From an uncultured Rhodospirillales bacterium (GTDB lineage Bacteria > Pseudomonadota > Alphaproteobacteria > Acetobacterales > Acetobacteraceae), in assembly GCA_903924855.1 (NCBI GenBank), contig CAIYCW010000083.1:1-55643 (forward strand): a stretch of 55,643 bases of DNA. Reading direction: 5' to 3'. The notes below the pieces were generated by a model that worked only from the letters and a program-made list of their open reading frames with translations, had not been told where the DNA came from and searched no databases. A program made the translations under genes and the position numbers. Of this stretch, positions 23,109 to 32,472 are shown in pieces. The first letter of the stretch is position 1. Every line of letters starts with the position of its first letter.

Positions 23109-24683
23109 ATGCCGCGCCTGCCTGTTCGCCTGTCGCTTCTTGCGTCCGCCGCCATCCTGTATGGCGCCTCGGCCGGTGCACAAACCTTGCCGTTCTTCAC
23201 GCCGGGTGACCTCGTGGTCAGCTCCGTGCAGGACTCCTCGTCGAAAAATGGCGGTGCCGCCCTGGACACGGCGTCGCCGATCACGCTGACCGAATACGCG
23301 CTGTCGGGCACCGGCAGCTCGGCATCCGCCTCCGCCGTGGGAACGCTGGTGCTGCCGCAGACCAGCAACGGCGTGCAGAGTGCCATCTCGGGCGAATGGG
23401 GATCGGCGTCCGAAGGCATGCTGGAAAACTCGGTCAACGGCCAGTACCTGACCATTGTCGGCTATGGCGTGAACGCCAACACGTTCAACAGCTACACCAG
23501 CGCCAACACCTCGCCCTATGGCACCTTGGCGCTGGGCCAGACCAACAGCCTGACCGGCCAGACCACGACCACGGTTCCGCGCGTCGTGGCGCTGATCAAC
23601 GGCAACGGGCTGGTCGACACCAGCACGGCCCTCACCGGCGTGTTCAACCAGAACAATCCGCGCAGCGCCGCAACCGTGGATGGCTCGCAGATCTACGTCT
23701 CCGGCCAGGGTGTGACGGGTGACGGCACCGGCGGCGTGTTCCTGGCCAACCGGGGCGCCACCACGGCGACGGCGATCAACGTCAACACCACCGGCGCCGG
23801 CGCGAACACCACCTCCGCCACCGTCGCCACCGAAACCCGCGCTGTGGAGATCGTCAACACCGGCAGCGGCAACACGCTTGAAGTCTCGCGCGACTTCAAA
23901 GTGTCCGGCACGCCCAACGACGCAACCGATATCCGCATCCTGACCGCGCCTGGCGGCGGCCTGCCGACCACGTCCACCGGTCTTGTGGCCACCCGGGTGT
24001 TCAACACCAACACAAGCACGGGCGAGAGCGGCAACTCACGCGGCGGCAACACGTCGTCGATCAACCTGGGTGCCACCACGACGAGCACCACCAGCGCGCT
24101 CAACAACGGCGTCAACAACGGCCGCGACGGCAAGTTCGTCTATCTGAGCCCCGAGCAGTTCTACTATGCCAATGCGACGACGCTCTACGTCGCCGATAGC
24201 GGCTCGCCGAAGAACGGCTCGCCCAACACGGCCCAGCTGGGTGAGGGTGGCCTGCAGAAATGGTCGCTGGTCGGCGGTGTCTGGACACTGGACTACGACA
24301 TCTATCTGTTCAACGACGGCCTGTCGCTGGCCAACAACGCCAACGCCAACTCGGGGACGCCCACCGCCGCCGGCATCACCGGCCTGTTCGGTCTCGCCTG
24401 TCAGCAGGTGGGGCTGTATACGGACTGCTACGCCACCACCTATGGGCTGAACGAGCTGTCGGCCAGCTATCTCGTGGGTGTCAGTGACCTGACATCCAAC
24501 ACCGATGCCTCGACCGGCTCCGGCGAGGTGCTGACGGTGCTGGAATCGGGTGGAACCGACAGCAACGGCAACAACATACTCTTGCGCGGCGTGGCCTTCG
24601 CACCGGTGCCGGAGCCCGCCTCGCCGGCGCTGTTCGGTGTGGGGGCCGCGGCCATCGGCCTGATCCGCCGCCGCCGTCGCTGA
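23109..24683 (+). CDS. PEP-CTERM sorting domain-containing exported protein
   Basis: A 524-residue secreted protein. Residues 1-25 are a signal peptide ending ASAGA. The body is rich in Thr, Asn, Gly and Ser and probably folds as beta structure, with repeated strand-loop units such as RVVALINGNGL and IYVSGQGVTGDGTGG. The C-terminus is a textbook PEP-CTERM tag: VPEPASP, a hydrophobic helix and a run of Arg. Such proteins are cut and anchored or released by an exosortase, usually together with exopolysaccharide. No exosortase is in the window. A GGAG ribosome site precedes the ATG. The function of the body is unknown. Confidence 0.85.
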   Translation: MPRLPVRLSLLASAAILYGASAGAQTLPFFTPGDLVVSSVQDSSSKNGGAALDTASPITLTEYALSGTGSSASASAVGTLVLPQTSNGVQSAISGEWGSASEGMLENSVNGQYLTIVGYGVNANTFNSYTSANTSPYGTLALGQTNSLTGQTTTTVPRVVALINGNGLVDTSTALTGVFNQNNPRSAATVDGSQIYVSGQGVTGDGTGGVFLANRGATTATAINVNTTGAGANTTSATVATETRAVEIVNTGSGNTLEVSRDFKVSGTPNDATDIRILTAPGGGLPTTSTGLVATRVFNTNTSTGESGNSRGGNTSSINLGATTTSTTSALNNGVNNGRDGKFVYLSPEQFYYANATTLYVADSGSPKNGSPNTAQLGEGGLQKWSLVGGVWTLDYDIYLFNDGLSLANNANANSGTPTAAGITGLFGLACQQVGLYTDCYATTYGLNELSASYLVGVSDLTSNTDASTGSGEVLTVLESGGTDSNGNNILLRGVAFAPVPEPASPALFGVGAAAIGLIRRRRR

Positions 24684-24701
24684 CGCTATCCGATCCGGGT
24701 G

Positions 24702-24721
24702 GCCCTCCTTGGTGGGAGGGC
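24702..24721. terminator. Bidirectional terminator hairpin
   Basis: A perfect 7-bp stem (GCCCTCC / GGAGGGC) with loop TTGGTG lies in the 44-base gap between the converging PEP-CTERM and LysR genes. A short T-rich stretch follows further on. Confidence 0.6.
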
Positions 24722-24727
24722 GCCTGA

Positions 24728-25645
24728 TCAGGATATTTCAGACTGCGGCCCCGGCCGCACGGCAATGTCCTGCGCGATCTCGATCAGCTCGCGGGTCAGG
24801 GCCGATTCCCGCTCCTGGTTCCAGGCAACCGCGACGCCCACCGCCTCCACCGGGGCGGTGAGCGGGCGGAAGGCGACGCCTGGCGGGGAGAAGGCGGCCA
24901 TGCCGGAGGAGACCAGGGCCACGCCGAGGCCGGAGGCGACGAGGGCGAGTTGTGCCATGCCGGAGTTCACTTCGCGGGCCGGCACCGGGGCGAAGCCGGA
25001 ATCGTGGCAGGCGGTGACCACGCCGTCGAAATAGGCTGGGCTGATGGCGCGCGGCAGCATCACCAGCGGCCGGTTGGCGAACATGACGAGGTCGATTTCC
25101 GGCAGGGCGGCGAGTGGGTCGCCTTCCGGCAGAGCGGCGATCAGGCGGTCCGGGGCGAGGGCCTGTTTGCGGATCGGGAAGACGTCGCGTTCGACGCGGG
25201 CGAAGGCGAGGTCGATCTCGCCGCGGCGCAGGGCTTCGAGCGTGTCTGACGTGTCGAGTTCGCGCACGGCGATCACGGTTTCGGGCCGGCGTCTGCGGAA
25301 TTCGCGCATCACCGGGGGGAGTGTTGCGAACATCGCCGAGGTGATGCAGCCGATGGTGACGAGTTCGCGTTTGCCCAGGCGCACCTCGCGCGCCAGGGCT
25401 TCCACGGCGAGGGCGGATTCTTCGAGGCGGCGCACGGCGGGCAGCAGCAGCTCGCCTTCCCAGGTGGGGCGGGCGCCTTGGCGGGTGCGTTCCAGCAGTT
25501 TTACGCCGAGTGCGCGTTCCAGCAGCTGGATCTGGGCGGTGAGCGGCGGTTGAGACATGCCGAGGCGGGCGGCGGCGCGGCCGAAATGGCCTTCCTCCAC
25601 CACCGCCAGAAAATGTCCGAAACGTTTGATCAGGCTGCGATCCAT
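24728..25645 (-). CDS. LysR-family transcriptional regulator next to the prp operon
   Basis: A 305-residue LysR-type regulator. The winged helix-turn-helix covers residues 1-60 ([31 protein letters not shown]), followed by the linker helix and a periplasmic-binding-like effector domain. It is divergent from prpD with 112 bases between the starts, the classic LysR layout, so it probably activates the methylcitrate operon and binds in that gap; the effector might be methylcitrate or a propionyl derivative. This replaces the sigma-54 or GntR regulators of prp known in other bacteria. ATG 25645 fits the family N-terminus. Confidence 0.9.
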   Translation of the reverse strand: MDRSLIKRFGHFLAVVEEGHFGRAAARLGMSQPPLTAQIQLLERALGVKLLERTRQGARPTWEGELLLPAVRRLEESALAVEALAREVRLGKRELVTIGCITSAMFATLPPVMREFRRRRPETVIAVRELDTSDTLEALRRGEIDLAFARVERDVFPIRKQALAPDRLIAALPEGDPLAALPEIDLVMFANRPLVMLPRAISPAYFDGVVTACHDSGFAPVPAREVNSGMAQLALVASGLGVALVSSGMAAFSPPGVAFRPLTAPVEAVGVAVAWNQERESALTRELIEIAQDIAVRPGPQSEIS

Positions 25646-25757
25646 GGTGATATGGAAATCGTATCGCCACGCTCTGTCAATCGGATTGGACCATTGGGAA
25701 ATGTGGCGGCACAAAGGCAGCAGAAGAACAACCCGTACCCCTGGGGAGGGGGAGATC
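25646..25757. promoter_or_regulatory. Divergent control region between the LysR gene and prpD
   Basis: The 112-base gap must hold both promoters and the LysR site. Short dyads are visible (GATA...TATC at about 25648-25661, TGG...CCA around 25689-25695), but no unambiguous T-N11-A box could be fixed by eye. GGGGAGGGGG just before 25758 is the prpD ribosome site. Confidence 0.45.
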
Positions 25758-27257
25758 ATGATTCTGCACGATGTGAAGGTTCATCCGGAAAGCGACCGCC
25801 TGGCGCGGGAGGATCAGCTGGCGTGGAAGATCGCCGCTGTGGCCACGGACAAGGTTGGCCTGGATGACGACGTGGTGGACATGATCATCAACCGGGTGAT
25901 CGACAATGCGTCGGTGGCGATCGCCGCCATCAACCGCCATCCGGTGACCTCGGCACGGGCGCAGGCGCTGGCGCATCCGCGGGCAGGCGGTGCCACGGTG
26001 TTCGGTGCCGCGCCGGATGTGCGGGTGCATGCCGAATGGGCGGCCTGGGCCAACGGCACGGCGGTGCGCGAGCTCGACTATCACGACACGTTCCTTGCCG
26101 CCGATTACTCCCATCCCGGCGACAACATCCCGCCGATCCTGGCGGTGGCGCAGCAGACCGGATGCAGCGGCGCACAGCTGATCCGCGGTCTCGCCACCGG
26201 CTATGAGATCCAGGTCAATCTGGTGAAGGCGATCTGCCTGCACGCCCACAAGATCGACCACGTGGCGCATCTGGGCCCGTCGGCCGCGGCCGGCATCGGC
26301 ACCATGCTGGGGCTGAACACCGCGACGATCTATCAGGCGGTGCAGCAGGCGCTGCATGTGACGACCTCCACCCGGCAGAGCCGCAAGGGCGAGATCAGCT
26401 CCTGGAAGGCGTTTGCGCCGAGCCATGCCGGCAAGCTCGCCATCGAGGCGGTCGACCGTGCGATGCGTGGCGAGGGTGCGCCGAGCCCGATCTATGAGGG
26501 TGAGGATTCGGTGATCGCCTGGATGCTGGACGGCAAGAACGCGCATTACCAGGTGCCGCTGCCCGCCCAGGGCGAAAGCAAGCGCGCCATCATGGACACG
26601 TTCACCAAGGAGCATTCGGCGGAATATCAGAGCCAGGCGCTGATCGACCTGTCCTTCCGCATGGGCTCCAAGGTGGCGAACTGGGACGATGTGGCGGAGG
26701 TGGTGATTGAGACCTCGCACCACACGCATTACGTCATCGGCACCGGCTCCAACGATCCGCAGAAATTTGATCCCACGGCGTCGCGCGAGACGCTCGATCA
26801 CTCGATCATGTATATCGTGGCGGTCGCCCTGCAGGACGGTGAGTGGCATCACGTGCGCAGCTACGATCCCGCCCGCGCGCAGCGGCCGGACACGGTGCGG
26901 CTGTGGCAGAAGATCCGCACCGTCGAGGATCCGGCCTGGACGGCGCGGTATCACTCGATCGATCCGAACGTGAAGGCGTTTGGCGGCAAGATCATCATCC
27001 GCATGAAGGATGGCAGCGAGATCGCCGATGAGATGGCGGTGGCCAATGCCCACACGCTGGGGGCAACACCCTGGCAGCGCGCCAACTATGTGCGCAAGTT
27101 CCGCATCCTGACCGAGGGCATTCTGGCGCCGGCGGAGATCGAGCGCTTCCTTGATGTGGCGCAACGCCTGCCCACGCTTTCGGCGGCAGAACTGGCCGGG
27201 CTGACCATCAGCCTGCCTGAGGGCGCGCTTGCGGTGGGCAAGCCTGGCCTGTTCTGA
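25758..27257 (+). CDS. prpD: 2-methylcitrate dehydratase (MmgE/PrpD family)
   Basis: Dehydrates 2-methylcitrate to 2-methylaconitate in the propionyl-CoA (methylcitrate) pathway. The 499-residue protein shows the PrpD pattern: [28 protein letters not shown] near residue 105, [12 protein letters not shown] near 175, [13 protein letters not shown] near 215 and [10 protein letters not shown] near 305. It is a cofactor-free enzyme of usual length. A strong purine-rich ribosome site precedes the ATG. It is the first gene of prpD-prpC-prpB-prpE; no acnD or prpF is present, so hydration back to methylisocitrate needs a housekeeping aconitase. Confidence 0.94.
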   Translation: MILHDVKVHPESDRLAREDQLAWKIAAVATDKVGLDDDVVDMIINRVIDNASVAIAAINRHPVTSARAQALAHPRAGGATVFGAAPDVRVHAEWAAWANGTAVRELDYHDTFLAADYSHPGDNIPPILAVAQQTGCSGAQLIRGLATGYEIQVNLVKAICLHAHKIDHVAHLGPSAAAGIGTMLGLNTATIYQAVQQALHVTTSTRQSRKGEISSWKAFAPSHAGKLAIEAVDRAMRGEGAPSPIYEGEDSVIAWMLDGKNAHYQVPLPAQGESKRAIMDTFTKEHSAEYQSQALIDLSFRMGSKVANWDDVAEVVIETSHHTHYVIGTGSNDPQKFDPTASRETLDHSIMYIVAVALQDGEWHHVRSYDPARAQRPDTVRLWQKIRTVEDPAWTARYHSIDPNVKAFGGKIIIRMKDGSEIADEMAVANAHTLGATPWQRANYVRKFRILTEGILAPAEIERFLDVAQRLPTLSAAELAGLTISLPEGALAVGKPGLF

Positions 27258-27315
27258 ACCTTGCGGAAATATGGCGGAGGGGCTGCGCCCTTCCGCCCGA
27301 CAGGAGAGAGCATCG

Positions 27316-28479
27316 ATGAGCGAGACCATCGCAAGCGGGCCGAAGCCGAAGAAGAGCGTGGCGCTGTCCGGTGTTGTGGCCGGCAACACGGCGCTGTGCA
27401 CGGTGGGTCGCACCGGCAACGATCTGCATTATCGCGGCTACGACATTCTGGAATTCGCCGACAAGGCGACCTTCGAGGAGATCGCCTTCCTGCTGGTGCA
27501 TGAGCGCCTGCCGAATGAGGCCGAGCTGCGCGCCTATCTCGCCAAGCTGAAGGCGCTGCGCGGCATTCCGGCCAGCGTGAAGACGGTGCTGGAGCAGCTG
27601 CCGGCGTCGAGCCATCCGATGGATGTGATGCGCACCGCGGTGTCCGCCCTGGGCTGCGCCATTCCGGAGGCGCATGACCACAACCCGGCCGGTGCGCGCG
27701 ACATCGCGGACCGGTTGATGGCCTGTCTCGGCTCGATGCTGCTCTATTGGTATCACTTCGCGTTCAACGGCAAGCGCATCGAGGTCGAGACCGACGATGA
27801 GACGATCGGCGGGCATTTCCTGCATCTGCTGCACGGCCACGCCCCGCGGGAGAGCTGGGTGCGGGCGATGCACACCTCGCTGATCCTCTATGCGGAGCAT
27901 GAGTTCAACGCCTCGACCTTCACCGCACGGGTGATCGCGGGCACCGGGTCTGACATGTATTCCGCCATCACCGGCGGCATCGGCGCGCTGCGCGGGCCCA
28001 AGCATGGCGGGGCGAACGAGGTGGCGCTGGAAATTCAGCAGCGCTATCGCGGCCCGGATGACGCGGAGGCCGATATCCGCGCCCGCGTCGCCAACAAGGA
28101 GGTGGTGATCGGCTTCGGCCATCCGGTCTACACCGTCTCCGATCCGCGCAACGTGGTGATCAAGGGTGTCGCGCATCGCCTGTCCGAGGAGAATGGCGAT
28201 CTCACGCTGTATCGCATCGCCGATCGGCTGGAGGGCGTGATGTGGGATCTGAAGAAGATGTTCCCCAATCTCGACTGGTTCAGCGCGGTCTCCTATCGCC
28301 AGATGGGGGTTCCGACCTCGATGTTCACGCCGATCTTTGTCATTGCGCGCACCAGCGGCTGGGCGGCGCATGTGATCGAGCAGCGCCAGGACGGCAAGAT
28401 CATCCGTCCGACCGCCAACTACACCGGGCCGGAAGACCTGGCATTCGTTCCCCTCTCTCAGCGCGGGAGCGTTGCATGA
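27316..28479 (+). CDS. prpC: 2-methylcitrate synthase / citrate synthase II
   Basis: Condenses propionyl-CoA with oxaloacetate. The 387-residue size matches methylcitrate synthases rather than long type II citrate synthases. Key residues are visible: His in [19 protein letters not shown] near residue 225, His in [17 protein letters not shown] near 270 and Asp in [16 protein letters not shown] near 325. GAGAGAG precedes the ATG. The gene lies 58 bases after prpD, and its stop overlaps the prpB start (ATGA). Confidence 0.94.
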   Translation: MSETIASGPKPKKSVALSGVVAGNTALCTVGRTGNDLHYRGYDILEFADKATFEEIAFLLVHERLPNEAELRAYLAKLKALRGIPASVKTVLEQLPASSHPMDVMRTAVSALGCAIPEAHDHNPAGARDIADRLMACLGSMLLYWYHFAFNGKRIEVETDDETIGGHFLHLLHGHAPRESWVRAMHTSLILYAEHEFNASTFTARVIAGTGSDMYSAITGGIGALRGPKHGGANEVALEIQQRYRGPDDAEADIRARVANKEVVIGFGHPVYTVSDPRNVVIKGVAHRLSEENGDLTLYRIADRLEGVMWDLKKMFPNLDWFSAVSYRQMGVPTSMFTPIFVIARTSGWAAHVIEQRQDGKIIRPTANYTGPEDLAFVPLSQRGSVA

Positions 28480-29396
28480 CCTATCTTGTCGGCGCCAATC
28501 ATTCCGATATCCCGGCAGGCGAGCGCTTCCGCGCATTGCTGAGCCGGCCCGATATTCTGCAGCTGCCTGGCGCCCATAACGGCCAGGCGGCGATCCAGGC
28601 GCGCAATGCCGGCTTTTCGGGGCTGTACCTGTCCGGTGCCGCGATGACCGCCTCGATGGGGATTCCTGATCTGGGCATCATCACCATCGATGAGGTGTGC
28701 TTCTTCATCCGCCAGATCGCCCGCGCCTCCGGCCTGCCGCTGCTGGTCGATGGCGACACCGGCTATGGCGAGGCACTGAACGCGATGCACATGGTGCGCA
28801 GCTTCGAGGATGCCGGCGCCGCTGCCGTGCATATCGAGGATCAGCTGCTGCCGAAGAAATGCGGCCATCTGAACGACAAGAAGATTGCTGATGCGCATGA
28901 CATGGCGGCGAAGGTGGCCGCCTGTGCGAAGGCGCGGCGGCATCTGGTGGTGATCGCGCGCACCGACGCCGCTGCCTCCGAGGGGATGGACGGGGCGGTG
29001 GCGCGCGCCAAGCTGTATATGGAGGCCGGCGCTGACGCGATCTTCCCCGAAGCGCTGAACACGGCTGAGATGTTTCGCGAATTCGCCCGCCGCATGCCCG
29101 GCGTGCCGTTGCTCGCCAACATGACCGAGTTCGGCCGCACGCCGTTCTTCACCGCGGCCGAGTTCCAGGAGATGGGCTACAAGATGGTGATCTGGCCGGT
29201 CTCCTCGCTGCGGGTGGCCAACAAGGCGCAGGCGGATCTCTATGCCGCGATCGCCCGCGACGGCGGCACCCACAACATGGTGGACCGCATGCAGACCCGT
29301 GCGGAGCTGTACGAGACCATCGACCTGGCCGGCTTCGAGGCGCTCGATGCCTCGATCATCAGCACCATCGTGCCGGAGGCGATGCCGCAGAGCTGA
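28476..29396 (+). CDS. prpB: Methylisocitrate lyase
   Basis: Cleaves 2-methylisocitrate to pyruvate and succinate, the last step of the cycle. The 306-residue protein belongs to the isocitrate lyase/PEP mutase superfamily. It has [15 protein letters not shown] near residue 50, the metal-site Asp pair in [11 protein letters not shown] near 85, [13 protein letters not shown] with the catalytic Cys near 125, and [11 protein letters not shown] near 210. Its ATG overlaps the prpC stop by 4 bases. Confidence 0.95.
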   Translation: MTYLVGANHSDIPAGERFRALLSRPDILQLPGAHNGQAAIQARNAGFSGLYLSGAAMTASMGIPDLGIITIDEVCFFIRQIARASGLPLLVDGDTGYGEALNAMHMVRSFEDAGAAAVHIEDQLLPKKCGHLNDKKIADAHDMAAKVAACAKARRHLVVIARTDAAASEGMDGAVARAKLYMEAGADAIFPEALNTAEMFREFARRMPGVPLLANMTEFGRTPFFTAAEFQEMGYKMVIWPVSSLRVANKAQADLYAAIARDGGTHNMVDRMQTRAELYETIDLAGFEALDASIISTIVPEAMPQS

Positions 29397-29436
29397 TCGC
29401 CGCAGCAAGACGGCGACAGGTTCAAGGGAGGGCGTG

Positions 29437-31320
29437 ATGACGACAGCATATGATCAGGCCTATGCCGACTGGACCGCCAACCCGTCCGGCTGGTGGGAAG
29501 ACGCGGCCAAGGGGCTTGAGTGGTCAAAGCCTTGGGACCGGGCGTTCGACCCCGCCCTTGGCGCGTTTGGCCAGTGGTTCGCAGGCGGTGAGCTCAATGT
29601 CTGTCACAACGCGCTTGATCGCCATGTGGCGGCGGGGCGGGGCGAGCGGACGGCGCTGATCTGGGACAGTCCGGCCGCAGGCACGCAGCGCCGCATCTCC
29701 TATGCCGAGCTAACCGATGCGGTGGCGCGGCTGGCCGGGGCGCTGGTTGCGCGCGGCGTGGGGCGCGGCGATCGGGTGGTGATCTACATGCCGATGGTGC
29801 CGGAGGCGGCGATGGCGATGCTGGCCTGTGCCCGCATCGGCGCCATTCATTCGGTGGTATTTGGAGGCTTCGCAGCACCCGAACTGGCCAAGCGCATCGA
29901 GGACGCCAGGCCGGTCGCGGTGATCTCGGCCAGTTGCGGCATCGAGCCGGGGCGGCTGGTGCAGTACAAGCCGATGCTGGACGAGGCGATCGCGCTCTCC
30001 GCCCACAAGCCGGAATTCTGCCTGATCCTGCAGCGCCCGATGCTGCAGGCCGAGCTGACCCCGGGCCGGGACGCCGATCTGCTGGCGGCGATGGCTGAGG
30101 CCACACCTTGCGCCTGCGTGCCGGTTGCGGCCACCGACCCGCTTTATATACTCTACACCTCCGGCACGACCGGCAAACCCAAGGGTGTTGTGCGCGATTG
30201 CGGCGGCTATGCGGTGGCGCTGCATCGCTCGATGACAATGATCTATGGCGTGACACCGGATGATGTTTACTGGTGCGCCTCCGATGTCGGCTGGGTGGTG
30301 GGGCATTCCTACATTGTCTACGGCCCGCTGCTGCTGGGTTGCACCACGGTGATGTATGAGGGCAAGCCGGTTGGAACGCCGGACGCCGGGGCGTTCTGGC
30401 GGGTCTGCGCCGAGCATGGCGTGCGCGTGCTGTTCACCGCGCCCACGGCGCTGCGCGCGATCCGCCAGCGTGATCCGGAGCTGGGCTTTCTCGCGCAGCA
30501 CGATCTGTCGAAGCTGGAGGCGCTGTTTCTGGCGGGTGAGCGCTGTGATCCGCCGACCGCGATCTGGGCTGCGGCACATCTGGGCAAGCCTGTGGTCGAT
30601 CATTGGTGGCAGACCGAGACAGGCTGGGCGATCACCGCGGGGTTTCGCGGCTTTGGCCTGTTCGCGCCGGCGCCGGGCAGTGGCGGGCGGCCCTGCCCTG
30701 GCTATCATCTGTCGGTGCTCGACGATCATGGTGCGGAGCTGCCACGCGGCACGCAGGGCAATCTCGCCATCCGCCTGCCGCTGCCGCCGGGCTGTGCGCC
30801 CACGCTGTGGGAATCGGATGACGCCTACAGGCGGTCCTACCTGTCGGACTTCCCGGGCTGGTATCGCACCGGCGATGCCGGCGAGATCGATGCGACAGGC
30901 GATGTGTGGGTGATGGGCCGCACCGATGACATCATCAACGTGGCGGGACACCGGCTTTCCACCGGGCAGATGGAGGAGATTCTCTCCGGCCATCCGGATG
31001 TGGCGGAATGTGCCGTGATCGGTGCCGCGGATTCGTTGAAGGGCCAGACGCCGCTGGGCTTTGTGGTGCTGAAGGCTGGGGTTGACCGCAACGAGGCGGA
31101 GATCGCACGCGAGCTGGTGGTGCTGGTGCGCGAGAAGCTGGGGCCGGTTGCCGCCTTCAAGGATGCGCTGATCGTGCCGCGCCTGCCCAAGACCCGCTCC
31201 GGCAAGATATTGCGCGCCTCGATCCGCAGGCTTGCCGATGGCCAGCCCGCCAACCCGCCGCCGACGATCGACGATCCGGCAGCACTCGACGACATCGCCC
31301 AGGCATTGTCCGCCGCCTGA
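29437..31320 (+). CDS. prpE: Propionyl-CoA synthetase (acyl-AMP ligase)
   Basis: Activates propionate to propionyl-CoA through an adenylate. The 627-residue protein has the ACAS N-terminal region, the AMP-binding signature YTSGTTGKPKGVV near residue 245, the WWQTETGW adenosine site near 390, YRTGDAGEID near 470, and the C-terminal lysine motif KTRSGKILR near 590 that is often regulated by acylation. Placement directly behind prpB supports propionate over acetate. AGGGAGG precedes the ATG, 40 bases after prpB. A strong hairpin ends the operon. Confidence 0.92.
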   Translation: MTTAYDQAYADWTANPSGWWEDAAKGLEWSKPWDRAFDPALGAFGQWFAGGELNVCHNALDRHVAAGRGERTALIWDSPAAGTQRRISYAELTDAVARLAGALVARGVGRGDRVVIYMPMVPEAAMAMLACARIGAIHSVVFGGFAAPELAKRIEDARPVAVISASCGIEPGRLVQYKPMLDEAIALSAHKPEFCLILQRPMLQAELTPGRDADLLAAMAEATPCACVPVAATDPLYILYTSGTTGKPKGVVRDCGGYAVALHRSMTMIYGVTPDDVYWCASDVGWVVGHSYIVYGPLLLGCTTVMYEGKPVGTPDAGAFWRVCAEHGVRVLFTAPTALRAIRQRDPELGFLAQHDLSKLEALFLAGERCDPPTAIWAAAHLGKPVVDHWWQTETGWAITAGFRGFGLFAPAPGSGGRPCPGYHLSVLDDHGAELPRGTQGNLAIRLPLPPGCAPTLWESDDAYRRSYLSDFPGWYRTGDAGEIDATGDVWVMGRTDDIINVAGHRLSTGQMEEILSGHPDVAECAVIGAADSLKGQTPLGFVVLKAGVDRNEAEIARELVVLVREKLGPVAAFKDALIVPRLPKTRSGKILRASIRRLADGQPANPPPTIDDPAALDDIAQALSAA

Positions 31321-31369
31321 CACGCGTCACCAGATCACGGCAGCAAGGCCCCCCTTCCTGCTGTCGTGC

Positions 31370-31416
31370 AAGATGGACCCTTCGATCATCCCCCCCTGGA
31401 TCGGAGGGTCCATCTT
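31370..31416. terminator. Strong bidirectional terminator after prpE
   Basis: An 18-bp stem with a single G-U wobble (arm AAGATGGACCCTTCGATC at 31370-31387, partner 31399-31416) closes an 11-base C-rich loop. It lies 50 bases after the prpE stop and 10 bases from the stop of the converging gene at 31426, so it can serve both directions. Confidence 0.8.
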
Positions 31417-31425
31417 CTATACCGG

Positions 31426-32295
31426 TCAGCGGTTTGCCAGCGTTCCGCCGTAGAGAACCTGGCCCGCGATCTTGCCGGCGGGGCTGCCGCCATGCGGCTC
31501 CAAGGAAATCACGAAACGCGCGCCCTCCTGCGGAGTCTGCGGAAGGGTGAAGATGCCGCCCTTTGCGGGCAGCACGCCCAAGGTGATGGGTTTGTCGGAA
31601 TTGGCCATGAACATCCACAGCTGCAGATCGTTCTTCTCGGGCACCTCGATGATGGCGAGCGGCGTCATGCGCAGGCGGTCGCCGCCGATTTCGGCGAGGA
31701 AGATCGGGGCCGGCGTGTTCACCACGCCGATCGGGGCAAGGGCCGTGTCGAACCGCTCCGGGGCGCGTGCCAGCAGGGTGGCGAGCACGAGGCAGCCGAG
31801 CAAGGCAAGGGCGGTTGCGATCTGCCAGAGCCGGACGGTCCGGCTGCCGGTGCGCGGTGCCGTGGTGACAGCCGGGGCGGGTTTCGGAGCTGCACCCTGC
31901 ATGGCGCCCTGGGGGGCCGGGCTGGCGCTTTCGGGTTGGAATCTTGCGGGTTGGGGCGCGGCCTGGCTCTCAGGGGCTGGCGGGGCTTGCTCCGGCCGGG
32001 ATTGGGTCACCGGCTGGGCCGCAGCCTGGCGGGGCGCCTGTTGGGGCTGCTGCACACCCACGCGCTGCACCTGCCAGGCGCCGATGGCGCCCAGCGTCAT
32101 CGGGTCGATCTTGCCGGTTGCGGCATCGCCCCCTGCGGCTGCGACCGCGGCGCCTGGGCTGGTGGCGGCATGGAAATCCGACAGCGATTCCAGCATCGCG
32201 GCACGGGACGGGGCCACAGAGGCGGGCCCATCCGGCGGCGGTGTGGCCGTGGTCGAGGACGGCACGGGCGGCGGGGTGAGCTCGTGGTCAGACAT
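31426..32295 (-). CDS. Membrane protein with RskA-like (anti-sigma-K) C-terminal domain
   Basis: A 289-residue protein. Residues 1-150 are low-complexity, rich in Pro, Ala and Gln. A single membrane helix follows near residue 160 (IATALALLGCLVLATLLA). The C-terminal 110 residues resemble the extracytoplasmic domain of RskA anti-sigma factors (LQLWMFMANSDKPITLGVLPAKG, then FVISLEPHGGSPAGKIAGQVLY). The usual N-terminal zinc-binding anti-sigma domain is missing and no sigma factor gene is adjacent, so sigma-factor control is doubtful. It converges with prpE and diverges from the glutamate-synthase-domain gene. Confidence 0.65.
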   Translation of the reverse strand: MSDHELTPPPVPSSTTATPPPDGPASVAPSRAAMLESLSDFHAATSPGAAVAAAGGDAATGKIDPMTLGAIGAWQVQRVGVQQPQQAPRQAAAQPVTQSRPEQAPPAPESQAAPQPARFQPESASPAPQGAMQGAAPKPAPAVTTAPRTGSRTVRLWQIATALALLGCLVLATLLARAPERFDTALAPIGVVNTPAPIFLAEIGGDRLRMTPLAIIEVPEKNDLQLWMFMANSDKPITLGVLPAKGGIFTLPQTPQEGARFVISLEPHGGSPAGKIAGQVLYGGTLANR

Positions 32296-32472
32296 GGGGA
32301 TAAGCTGCCAGATTATTTACCAGGCGGTTCGACCGCCCTGTCGCACCATGCTTTGCCATGAAAGCCGGAGCGGGGAAAGCGGTTCCGATGGCCGCAGCGG
32401 CACAGCCGCAGAGACTTCACATGCAGCACCGATACGCGGTGCTAGATTCATAACAAACCGGGAGAGACTGCC

